From: Strigamia acuminata
Lineage: Eukaryota > Arthropoda > Chilopoda > Geophilomorpha > Linotaeniidae
NCBI GenBank assembly: GCA_949358305.1
Contig: OX442320.1
Span: forward strand, 2,110,501-2,174,500
Direction of reading: 5' to 3'
Length of the DNA: 64,000 bases
The translations under genes and the position numbers were made by a program. Shown here in pieces: positions 36,666 through 47,892 of the stretch (position 1 is its first letter; each line of letters opens with the position of its first letter). Under the pieces are notes generated by a model. It saw only the letters and a list, made by a program, of their open reading frames with translations, had not been told where the DNA came from and did no database searches.

Positions 36666-39600
36666 TTTGTTTTTACATTTTTTCAACATTTGCTCAAAAA
36701 TTTGAGAATTGAAAAGAAAGATTTCTAGCGCACTAGTTTATCGCTTTGAGAAAACTATTTGTATCTTAATCTTCTTTCCGGTGAGTTTATCTTGCCTTCC
36801 CTTTAATCAGACTAACGACACTCTCGTTTTAAAGCATCGGCCTTCATCTGCACCTATGTTCTCTAGGTGTTAGCCTTCATGTTCCCCTAAGCCTCAAATG
36901 CCGCTGCCTACCAGGCTTTCTGTTATCCTTTAATGTTGCCCGGCCACTCGTTTTACTGCCGCTGACCTGAGTGCGCTGAGAGGAACTAGGGAAATCCCCT
37001 TGATCTCACTACCACAGTCCGATTGAAATTCTATGAGCCCAGGCTGGCTGCTTTTCTGCCTATGTTTGTCGGCTTAAAGTTGAAAAACAACGCACTTTTT
37101 TCTTTGCACACACACCAGAGGGGATTACACAATGTGATTGTCATTTTTGCCGAAAAAAGAAATTTATTTAGCTCCAGAGTTGGTCGAATGCTGCAAATGT
37201 TTGTGATTAATGTAATTAAACGAGTGAACTTGGCAGTTTGAAGTCTGCTATTAAATTGAATGGGAGGTGTCTATTGCTGCTAATGGAAAAATATTATTAG
37301 TTAGCTATTGGCTTAAAGACGACTGATTTGCTCCAATCTTCAATAATCGTTAATAATTAATAATGCACAATTCAGGAGTTTAGAAAATCTGCTTTTCTTC
37401 AAATATTTGAGAAATTGATGACGGACTGTTTTTTGCGCTGCTGAGCGATATTCGCGCGGAATGCTTGCTTTGTCTACTTCTATGCTTCGAGATTTGAGCG
37501 AGTGCATTTTTGGCTTTTTCAAGCGGATAAGGCTGGCAGTCATTACAGCTGCGACGTGAGTTACGCTTGGGTCGCAACCTAGTCTCGTGATAACTCGTCT
37601 CCGGGGACGGGGAGTGAGCCGAGACGACACGACACGACGCTCGGGTGAGATGTCGATAAAAGGTGATGTGGCGCGTAAATGAGCTAGATGAAATTAGGAT
37701 ATTTATTCAGGATCACAAATTCGTGATTGCATGCTTCACTCGGAGCTGCGAATGCGAGTTTCGCTTCGAGGTGACATTTTTGAGAAAAATGCACTTTTTC
37801 TCTCTCGATTCACCTTGTGTGTGAGGCAACTGGATTAAAATTACAATGGTGAACTGTTAAGTAGCCATTTGGTCCTTCGTGTGAACGCTTGAGTGGGCGT
37901 CAAAGGGCTTTTAATAAAACTACTTGGTTTAACAAGCTTGACTAGAACCGGTGCTTACGTGCTACGGACGTGGCATAGCAAATGTTTCTAGCGCTGATGA
38001 TGATAAGAGAGTTGGAAGTTGACTCTCAATTCTGCACAAACCACAATCTAATCAAGTTGAAGCAAAAAATATTGTAATTTGATAAACAAGGAATACTTTA
38101 ACGCCACTGATGAGCTCTTCTTTGGTTTATTGATTAAAACACAGTTTAGCTTAGCAGCTGCTTTGCTGTCTTTTTTTGCATCAATTCCACCGTTGACTGT
38201 AAGAGTTCTTGGAATTTCATCCGTTGCGACTCCATTCTACTGTTGTGTGTAATTGGGATTTCCAATCTGCAATTTCACGTGTATCAGTAATCTCTTGGAT
38301 CTGAGTCATTTTTCTAATGAGTCAAATGGAAGCCTAAACAGAAGAGAAAACATTCCCAACTGTACGTTGCTTTTATCCATGGTTTTTTTGGAAGTATTGG
38401 AAATATTCTTTGGGTGTCACTAATTTGCATGTATTGAATAACTAACTCTCAAACTACTTGAAATGTTATTCCAGTTATCATCTCTGTTTTCGCAGTTAAT
38501 AGAAAGTAGAAACGGCAGAGACAGGAGGAAGTTTGCGTTAGAGAGTTTGTTATTTAATTATACTGGGAACGAGATTATTGTGTTTGTAATGATTGTATCA
38601 GGGAATTGTGGGAAGGCATCTATCTCGTGATGTAACTGTATGATGGATGTAAATCATTTTGCTCTTACGTAAATTGTGATATTTATTGGACAATTACATT
38701 TCTTATTTTTCATCAAAATCGCTGCACTATTTATTTGTGCAATACAAACAGTTTGAATTGAATGCAGGTATTGTTAGTTTGTTTGAAGAAAAAAGTAAAA
38801 GCAATAATTAGCTTGTGGGCCTTGTGGCTTGCGTGGTCGGTCCTTTGACTGTGCTCAAGAGAGTCGTGATGACCTTAGCCGGCCCTCGGAGAGCACTGAA
38901 GAATTGCACAGAAGAGTTGAACTGGTCGAATGTAGAATTTGGCAAATGAATGTGATAGGCATTTGACATTTAGATAAGAAGGATGGAAATTACGTCTTTT
39001 TTTGTGGTCCCCAATGACTATACCGTGTCTGAATTCAGATGTGAGGTCTTTGATGTTGATGAACTAACTCACTCTCTGTTGCTTGTCACTTTTGATTCAT
39101 TCATTTTTGCCGGAGCGAAGAAATGGGATCCAACTTGAACACAAATCTACCTGGCATTATTCCTTGTGGTCCATTTCCTTTGAAGGATAATTGCTTGAGT
39201 TTGAGTGATAAATTAATTTTAATTACGACTTGGGTTTTAATTGCTTTTGTAACGATGCAGTAGAAGAAGCCATGAAACGTGAAATTTGTTTATTAATTCT
39301 ACTCTTGTGAACATGATAAACTGGCTTCTATAAATTTTCATTACATTGTTTCATGTAATTAGAACATATTGCTCTAGGCTTTTATTGTATGCCAGCATTG
39401 TAGCACGTTGAAATTACAAGATTATTTGTCCTTCTGCAATAATAATGCTTCTCAGTTGTTTAATTAGCTTTTATTTTTTCATTTTCCTCGAGAGATTACA
39501 CTGGTTTAAGTAATAGCTTCAAGATTATGGATCAACAATGAGATAGATAATGTGTGGAATAGGATTCTCGGAAAATTTCAATTACAATATACGTCAAGCA

Positions 39601-39835
39601 ATGCCGCTCCATGTGTTTAATGTATTGAGCAGTGCTCAAGGGCCTGCCCCAACTAACACAATGAACGATTAACCATCGCATCTAGACAGATAAATGCAAT
39701 GTTTAATATCGTATCTGCATAAATGCGATGTTAAATAGATTATCATCCGTGCTACTGTTATGCGTATAAGTCGTACTGTAAACTGAAGACATGTGACCGA
39801 CCTGATCTACTATTAATTAATAGCGCGAATACCTC
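36666..39835. other. Gene-free stretch
   Basis: The longest stretch without recognised elements. Open frames at 37023-37241 and 37340-37630 have no family signature or splice support. It could be intergenic or part of a long intron of the downstream gene. Confidence 0.4.
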
Positions 39836-40070
39836 TTACAAGGAGACCGCAGGAGTGTGTAATCCACAACTGTTTAAATTTAAAAAAAATAAAGTATTGT
39901 TATTATCTAAACAGTCAATACTTTCTTTATTTAAATGCTCCTCTCTCTCACATTGTTACAAACAGTTACAACACACAGAATTCTTTACTGTGTGTTGTAA
40001 CACTACTTTTTATTTTTTGAGTAAAAAGGCCAACTTTATCATTACATTGGACATGTGACATAATTCTTAT
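39836..40070. repeat. Dispersed repeat L, copy 2, with strong hairpin
   Basis: Reverse complement of 24432-24575, followed by an ACATGTGACAT block like the ends of family K. At 39965-40001, GTTACAACACACAG and CTGTGTGTTGTAAC form a perfect 14-bp stem with a 9-base loop. The other copy has only one half of this stem. Confidence 0.8.
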
Positions 40071-40708
40071 TTCATAATTCACTATTCATTGCTGCGATGT
40101 TTAAGCTGATTAAAATTATTTTCTTTTTTATTTAGAGTCTTAATATTTTAGTTGGGTGGTTAATAGGTTTATTCGGCGAATAATGAAGATCTGGCGTTTT
40201 TCGGAGGGTTTACGGTAGTTAACTTTGACTTGGCTTGAAATTTAGACGCAGAAGTTAACTTTTTACGGCTTTAATGTTTGATGAGATTAAACTTTCTTTG
40301 CATTTTTTTTTTAGGTTTTTCCGCTAAATTTATTAATCTAACGCTTGCACACACTTTGTTTTCTCTCTTACTTGTTGGGTTTTAATTAACAATGAAAAGT
40401 TTCTCAGCTTAGATTGTAGGGGAAAAAATTGTTTTCTATTATCAACGCTGTTTCGGTTAAACTCTTTTGTTGATTACAGTCGGATCGGCAAGCCAAAGAG
40501 GCCAATGTTTGTAGCAGGTGGCACGAACAGTTTTCCCAACGAGAAAGAACTTTGTTGCACGCCGGCTAAAATTAAATATTAACTCATGTTTTGCATGTTT
40601 AAATCTATATAACAAGCTTTCTAAAGAGATTAGTCCATCGATGAAAGCGAAACAAGAAAATAGTCTGCGGTATATACCTGCTGTATTACATGTCCTAAAA
40701 TGCGAGTT
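40071..40708. other. Gene-free stretch
   Basis: Nothing recognised. Confidence 0.4.
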
Positions 40709-41065
40709 TACACAGTTTGCGGCGGGTACTTTTTCCTTACAATCATGACATTTTTACACTATATTTAGTGTAAGGTAAAAATGGGTTGCGGTTGAAGCTT
40801 TAAGTTATAGTTATATAAAATTAGAGTTAACCCCTCACGTGATTACCGAAACTAGTCATGTCTCATTCGCATAAAACGAGAGAATTCCTGTTTTTTACTG
40901 TTGCAATACAATGCTGCAACTTTATTATTGTGAATTTAAAAGAATTAAAAGCACAAACAATTAGATAAATCGTAACATGTGCTCCGCGCGTGAATGAAGC
41001 GGAGAATTCAAAATGGAGGCGAAAGAGGTCAATGCTGATCCAGATTTTCAGTCAGTGACGTAAAT
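40709..41065. mobile_element. MITE family D, copy 2 (one end missing)
   Basis: Reverse complement of most of 11658-12130, from the terminal TACACAGTTTGCGGCGGGTAC-like end through CCAGATTTTCAGTCAGTGA. The opposite TIR is absent, so about a quarter of the element is lost. Confidence 0.85.
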
Positions 41066-41707
41066 TTTTGAAAACACAGAGTAATGCGCCGAAAAGCCAA
41101 AAGGCCCAAGTTAGTCAATAAGAGTGATGGATGACCAGCCAAATTGCAGAAAAGAGTGAATTATGGGTATAAAGGTTGACGATTTATTTTTGCCGCTTGT
41201 CAATTGTGTAGATTTGGCCTTGAAGTAGTGAATAGGTATAGCAATTACATAATGGTTGGTGGATAGAGAAAATGAAGGAAACATGTGCAGCAAACCTTGT
41301 TTACTCAAAGCCCAAACTTGATCATGTTGGCCTTTCATTTAGTCGACAACGATGGATTGCTTTTCTCTAAGGACCTCTACACACGTGGCTGATTCCTTCC
41401 TCTTAGCTTAATGATTTTCACTTTTTTTTGCTTTCCTTTTTCGAGCTGTTTTGTGTGCAACTTATCCGAATAATGCATGGTGCGAAAATTATCCGATCGA
41501 TTAATCATTGATTAGGAGAGGAAGGGGTGAATGCACTCATTACAGAGAATTGATCGAAGAAAACCAAACTGAGGTTGGCGTTCTAATCAAACTGTGTGCT
41601 GGAAAAAAAACCCAGCAAACACTGAAACCGGTCTTGTGGTGACCGCTTGCTGCTGCTAGAAAATAAAAAAATGTTGGTCATGGTCAAGCAGAGCCAGACT
41701 TTACCAT
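41066..41707. other. Gene-free stretch
   Basis: Nothing recognised. Confidence 0.4.
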
Positions 41708-42248
41708 TAAGCTTAGTACTCGTAAAGCAGTTTCCCACACAGAAAAAACTGGTACTCACAAATTTCATTCCAGTCTTGGAATGTCTGTGATATAAAAAAT
41801 TTACTTTCTGGTATGTCGATGCAACGGAAAGCTGATCTTCGTTTCCAAGCACAGAAACTTCTGCGGCACAGAAAGTAACGATCAGTTTTGACAATTTGTG
41901 ACCGGTTCTGCCACAAATGCAAACAACTGTATATTCTATTTATAAAAATAGATTATTAGTTGATAAATATAATTAAAAATTAAAAACAAACCAGCAATCC
42001 TATTCATCCTAACTCCAAAAGTAGCCTTAAAAATTTTTATTGCCATCCATCTTGTTTCTTTTTCATGGCCATTCACCATTTCTTTTCTGTTGTTTAGAGC
42101 TGTGAGTACCACAAAAAGCCTGGTGTGACAGACTGGCACATGTTCTGCTACCGGATCATTCTGATAGACTTTTCTGTCTATACCCACAGAAATGTTTGTG
42201 GGCATACTCCACTTCTGTTAGCAGATGATCTTATGAGTACTAAGCTTA
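41708..42248. mobile_element. MITE family C, copy 2 (both ends kept)
   Basis: TAAGCTTAGTACTCGTAA on the left and TTATGAGTACTAAGCTTA on the right are inverted repeats with one mismatch. The interior aligns with 5490-6096, with small gaps. It is non-coding. Confidence 0.9.
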
Positions 42249-44730
42249 AGGCTGTAAAAGCAACAGAAATAAAAATCTTTGGCATTTGAATAAATGATTA
42301 TTTTTTTCAAAACTTTTATTCGATTTATTCCCCAGTGTTGTTATGGTTAAAAAATTAATTTGTTTTGTAAATACTGTGAGCAGTGAATAATACAGTGAAT
42401 ACTGTGAATAATGCCTAAAAATCCTTATGGATTGAATTGATTTCTAGCCCTGACAACAGTTTTCACTGTAATACTTTATGATGTTGTCAAGAGTTATCTT
42501 ATTCAATGTAACTTGACTGGATCACACAATCGTATAAATTGGAGTTGATGAACTGATTTGTGGTTATTGGACCGCCCAAAGTGTCCGGTGTCTAGACATG
42601 TGATGATCTTGGGCATCAATCGCGGATGTTCAACGCAACTGACTAGAAATATAGTCAGTTCTCTATTGAACTCGAAACTGTACATGTTTGTATTGCGGGC
42701 AAGCTCCAAGATGAGCGATTCTTAGTTTTTGGCAATCGTGGGCGAAATTGCTAAACACACTAACCAAGAATTTTTAAACTGCTTGACCGATCGAGGGTTG
42801 TCTCGATCGAATTTAAAACAAATCCTGAAACAGCTTTAACGGAGCATTGTTAAATAAACGGCGACTATTTACATTTATCCACTTTGTGACAGATCTAATT
42901 ATTTTTCAACATCGGAGAAACAATGAAAAGTTAATGAGTTGAATTCTGATATGTTCATTGCAGCTACTAATTAATAGCTACAATTATAATTATTTTTGAT
43001 TAATTGATTAATTAACTGAAGATAATTTACAATGATGAAACCTAGCCTAAAATTAGCTAGAATGCATGAAAAATGCAGTTTTCGAAATGGCATAAAATGC
43101 TATAAAATGGCATAAAATGGCAAGTGAATGTCAACGAGATGTGGAAAATGGAATAAAAATGCGAGATAATCAAAGCGAAGCGAGTGTTTCGGGTCACCTC
43201 GTTTAAAGTTTTGTGGTTGGCAAGAGAAACAAGTAAACTACATTGAACGAGGAGACCCAGCCAATCTTGTTGTGATTGGCTCATTTGGAGCACCTAACAA
43301 TTTCCAGTCCCTTTGGTAATATTGCGCGCCTCCAAGTCCATAGAAAATAGGTTTACGCTCAGATTGGCTTCACTCCTTTTCCAATTGCCTGAATTTTATA
43401 TCTCTGTCCACAACACTCCTTTAATTGACCATTAAGGAAATTAGACCTAAACAACAGGAGAATTACTTAAGCACATACTTATACAAAACTATTCAATATG
43501 CCTTCAATAGGCTGTTGATTAAATTTCCTTCGTGTCTCTCTCGCTTACAATCATTGCTTTATCATCTCTACTGCGTGTCATTACCACGTTCACATCTTAT
43601 CAAAGCGCCGTTACAAATTCGCCGCTAATAATAGACAGAGGGCGCCCACTTTCGACCGAATTCTTTGTGATTTGTGATTTGTGATTTGCAAATCTAGCAA
43701 ATCAACTCTTTCATGCTGCAGGAAGGGCTCAACAGCTCAACAATAATCAGTATGCAAAGTATAAACAATGCAAATATGACAGAGAAGCAAAAATATTTTT
43801 CCATTCGAGAAGGAGCTTAATTCAAAACATCAAACAAAAATGTCTTGGATTATTTTTTTTTTCCAACGGAAAGAAATAAAAAAAGTGTGAAATCTTTATG
43901 TGATTCTGTCAACCATGAGAGAGATCTTTTTAAACAGTCAATCACCATTCAGTGTTGATGGTGCACACTTGCAGCTAGTAGAGAAACTATAAAAAGAAAA
44001 AAGTGTTGGAACGAAAGAAAGAAAATAACAAAGTTGCTGCACTGGCAGAATTTTTTTTTTTTTCATTTTTTTTTTTCTTTTTTTTTTTAAAAAAATTCTT
44101 TTGTGTTTGGATTTTGAATTCAAAGTCATTTTGCGCAGAGACAAAGTGAAAAGTGCAGTTTAAGTTAATGTTTGCAAAATGCTTTTAAGTTGATGAAGAA
44201 AATGTTTGTTATAAATACCAACATGGGAATGCAATTTGTTTACAATGTTATGAAAACTGGATGATGCACATTGTTGAAATTTATTTCTTGCTTGCAAAAT
44301 CCACTTTTGATGACAATGGCATCATCATCATCTTTAATGATATTGTCAGTATTCAACTAAAATTGAAGCATTGGCTGCTCGACTGAGCCTTATGGTCACT
44401 GGTGGGACCTGAGAGCTTGATTGGTCATTCAGTGGACACACTGTGCACTGTGGGCTGTTTGCTAAATGTTGCTCTTAATTCCTAATAATGATAATCAATA
44501 ATAAATGTGTAAAAAGTAGAGAGAATGTAGAGCCCAGGTGCCCAGCACTTGATGCTCATAATCACATGCTTTATTCCCAACATCTGGCGACAAAACACTT
44601 CCTAACTAAATTAAATTCCTCGAGTTTTGCTCTTTTCATACCAGATGCCCACGTACACTTATTAAATAACCATTTGCATTATGTTAAGAGTTCAAATTAT
44701 TTTATTTAGTGTCTCTTTCAAGCCGCTATC
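42249..44730. other. Gene-free stretch
   Basis: Short internal repeats occur: GGCATAAAATG units near 43087-43121, GATTTGT units near 43668-43688, and a long T run followed by A at 44050-44095. No exon or RNA recognised. Confidence 0.4.
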
Positions 44731-45018
44731 TGCCCAGGGAATCCACTGATTCTCACTGGTCAGCGAACAAGGTCTCGATAACTTGTTCGCTTTATTGAAA
44801 AACGGTGCCGGTTGCACTAAAGCGCTGCAGAAGAGTCCTGGCAACTTGATCATTTTATTGAAAGAGGTCACTGATCACATTAGAGCGCTTCAACTAACAA
44901 TTAATTCACTTGGAGCGGACATGTTTTCTGCTGAAACAACTTCTGGCTGAGATGATTTGCTGGTCATTTCCTTTGAATGTACAGCCGGCCAATGAGAATT
45001 AGTGGATTTTCTGGGCGG
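44731..45018. mobile_element. MITE with CTGCCCAGGGAATCCACTGA ends
   Basis: The 32-bp ends at 44731-44762 and 44987-45018 pair with about six mismatches (core AATCCACTGATTCTCACTGG). The interior has two related blocks around ACTTGTTCGCTTTATTGAAA and ACTTGATCATTTTATTGAAA. It is a single copy in this window and has no coding frame. Confidence 0.65.
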
Positions 45019-46010
45019 ATAATTTTCGCCACCTGGTGAGCATTCTTTGAAACGCTGCAGCGACGCTTTAGCGCTTTAGTTGCAGAGTCGCGATTGTGGG
45101 CTGTTTTTTTATAACGTTCGAATGCCAATATGGTTGTGACGATGACGTACCGGCGCAAGTAATTAACACACCTGGTCAAAACTAGTCAAACTTCCTATGT
45201 TGAGATAAGTTTAACGGGAGAAAATATTGAACTGTGTAACTGAGATAAAGTAAAATGGAGGCGCTTGTTTTATCAAAATATGAACATTTATTGGTTGGGT
45301 ATATAATTACATTAAGTAATTGTAATATCCAATTTGCATAAATAAAATTATACAAACATTAAGGTCGACATTTGACCAAATTAATGTAATTATTTAAACT
45401 ATACAATATTGTGGCCGCAGCCCTAAAATAATATCAGTTCGGTTCGCGGTTCCTCGATCCAGAGAAGAGTGAATAATTCTTCTATCTGGAAAAAAAATGT
45501 CATCTGAATCTAGTTAGATCCTGGTTCGAATCTGGTGTAATGCGTTGTTATCTGAGAGTTAGGGTTGGTTTTTCTGCATCGCCACAACTTTGGACGGATA
45601 TTGGTTTAAATAGCTGTGTTCAGCTATTTACCAATTGGCCACTTAGTTGTCACTAAGGTGTCACTTTAGTTGTCATCAAATGGGGATTATTAACAAGTAA
45701 ACTGTGATCAATTCACTGTGTATAATTCTGGTCCTGGTTAGGTTGGTGTAAATGGTATTTTATTCCCACATAACTGAGTCCAGCATACAGTATGTTACGA
45801 ATGGTTTGCCACAGTTGCATCTATCTCTGGAGGAAGCATCCGATTCAGCATAAACTGGTTTAACACATAAAAGAGCTGGGAATTTAACTAACTAAATTGT
45901 TTTCCAATTTAGTTGGCTAAGTCTTGATTTGTTTTCACTAAGTTGTTTGGCAACCTTAGTTTACCAGATCTGGAATGCACTGAGGTATGAAAACTGTTGA
46001 ATATATTGTA
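45019..46010. other. Gene-free stretch
   Basis: A CCACCTGGTGAG motif and CGCTTTAGCG repeats lie at 45030-45080. No exon or RNA recognised. Confidence 0.4.
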
Positions 46011-46630
46011 AGGTGCGCGCCAAAAGTATGGAATAATCAGTTTTTTTGTAATATTTTTTTTTACGCTTCATATAGAATCAAACCAATTTTTTAATCCATG
46101 TATTTTGTCCTTTGAATTCGTTTAAAATTAACAAGTTTATCATTTTTTTAGAAAAATAAATTTGGCAGTGATTTTACACAAAAATGGGGGTGACATAAGT
46201 ATGGAATATTTCAGGTTTGCTGCAAAAAAATGAATAAAATTAATATCACATAACATGCCTTTGTCTGATTAGTTAATCAGTGAATATGTCATCAATTTTC
46301 TGCCATTTTTGAATTGTATTACTTGCTATTTTCTTATTTTGATGCAATCCCTTGTGCAAAACTTGTAACCGTTGTAGAAATCGCTGAAATATGGCAATTA
46401 AAGTCACTGGTGTTCTCCAAACAGCAAACCCATAGAAGTTCAGGAAGAAATTAATCAATAGACAGTTTTCGCATTGGCATGCGCGCCACCTAGCGAGAAA
46501 ATTTAACATTTTCCAAGTAGGTAAAAAACCATTTCCGGTTGTTGATTCGTTCGTGTAGTATTCGTGTTTACGATGGAATACAAACAATGTCAACCGTCCG
46601 AAACCCAACAATCTGAGAAAAAACCTAAAG

Positions 46631-46756
46631 GTCATGTTGTGTGCTGAATGCAACAACAATGCCCAAAATTTTAATAAAAAGGTTACTTTTCACAAATTCC
46701 TGCGACAAGAAACTATGGTAGTGAAAATTCAAACGCGCTTCGCAACCTCAACGTGA
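46631..46756 (+). pseudogene. THAP-like zinc-finger fragment
   Basis: The frame from 46631 to the stop at 46756 reads VMLCAECNNN, then VTFHKFLRQETM. The C-x2-C-N pair followed about 15 residues later by F-H-K-F is the first half of a C2CH THAP domain. The second half with the C-x2-H pair is missing. THAP domains bind DNA and occur in host factors and P-type transposases. Its place inside an element with TIRs favours a transposase relic. Confidence 0.5.
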
Positions 46757-46802
46757 ACAATATTATTCCCAACCATAACCTGTCACACTTTGTCGACAAT
46801 TC

Positions 46803-47063
46803 TCCGCTTTCACAGTCTACTGGCATTGGGTCAAGAAGAAGCGCTTCGACGCCAAGAAGTCGTGGCAGGGACAGGCGTTCGAGCACTCGGACGGAGGTAC
46901 GAACTCGCCGCCCGTGAGTTTGACGTAGTGTTTGAAAGTGAGGAACTTGTTCCACCCGGATGTCGAGTACGACGACGACTGGCACGTTCACATTCAGGAT
47001 GCCATACTCGACAAGTGCCAGCGGATTAATGGAATCGTTCACATTAAGGTGGACACGGCATCG
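46803..47063 (+). pseudogene. Captured MAN1/LEMD3-like C-terminal fragment
   Basis: One frame reads WHWVKKKRFDAKKSWQGQAF, a short polar linker, NSPPVSLT, one stop codon (TAG at 46926), then CLKVRNLFHPDVEYDDDWHV and IQDAILDKCQRINGIVHIKV. This fits the start of the UHM/RRM-like domain at the C terminus of the inner nuclear membrane protein MAN1 (LEMD3), where a C-L-K-I-R-N-M-F strand is followed by an acidic loop, a helix and a G-I-V-H-I strand. RBM39-type UHM proteins share the fold and are the alternative. The fragment ends abruptly at the inverted repeat and carries a stop, so it is a captured, non-functional piece. Confidence 0.6.
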
Positions 47064-47102
47064 ACTCGCAGTCGACGGGACACGGCATTGACTCGCAGTC
47101 AG

Positions 47103-47665
47103 CGGCCGCGCACCGCAAAGCAAACGCGAGTGGCGTCCAAGCCCGAACGATTGCCGAGTGGTGAACGGTGCAGAGCAACGAGAAACAACTGCACACAAAC
47201 AAGAACACGTCATCCAAAGAGCAAACGAGCGCTTCCGATAAAAAATGTGCAGTAGGTTTGTGTCTGTGTTTTTCGTCAGTCGACCGTCACCGGTCGAATG
47301 TCGCGGCCGTCAGCAGCGACGGCCGCAACAGTCGACGTCCGACGGACGAGACAGTCGACACCTGACGTCCGACGGACGCGACAGTCGACAGCTGACGGCC
47401 GCGACATTCGACAGCTGACGGTCGAAAGCCGACGGCTGACGGCCGCAACATTCGACCGGTGACGGTCGACTGACAAAAACACAGACACAAACCTACTGCA
47501 CATTTTTTATCGGAAGCGCTCGTTTGCTCTTTGGATGACGTGTTCTTGTTCGTGTGCAGTTGTTTCTCGTTGCCTTTTGCCTTCCTGCGCCGTTCACCAC
47601 TCGGCAATCGTTCGGGCTTGGGCGCCACTCGCGTTTGCTTTGCGGTGCGCGGCCACTGTGTTGCC
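47103..47665. repeat. Large GC-rich inverted repeat
   Basis: The left arm (about 47103-47321) and right arm (about 47441-47665) are near-perfect reverse complements over some 200 bp, sharing CAAACGCGAGTGGCG, GCCCGAACGATTGCCGAGTG, AGAACACGTCATCCAAAGAG and CGACCGTCACCGGTCGAATG. The turn between them is built of GTCGAC, CAGCTGACGG and GACGGACG units. Base composition is much richer in CpG than the surroundings. Open frames on both strands across it are mirror images. Confidence 0.9.
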
Positions 47666-47892
47666 GCCCAAATCCGAGAGCCAGCGACGTCAGCTACTAA
47701 CCAGCTTGTTACTGCAGCTTTTCGACAAGCTCCTGCATCGCAGGTTTTGTGAGAATCTTGCATTCGTGGAGATAAAACACGAGCCTACCGAGCCGGTAGT
47801 AGTGGCGATTCGCTCCGCTTCTACTTCCTTTTCTGCGAGCAAAACAGGTTGAATTGAATCGAAAAATTGGGAAAAAACTCTTGAAAATCGAT

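Noticed and set aside
45525-45545. GGTTCGAATC as a tRNA B box
   Set aside because: No A box at the right distance upstream and no acceptor or anticodon stem could be drawn.
46713-47213. 166-codon minus-strand frame and mirror frames at 47276-47763
   Set aside because: They are the antisense of the captured MAN1-like fragment or products of the inverted repeat; composition is arginine/serine-rich with no domain.
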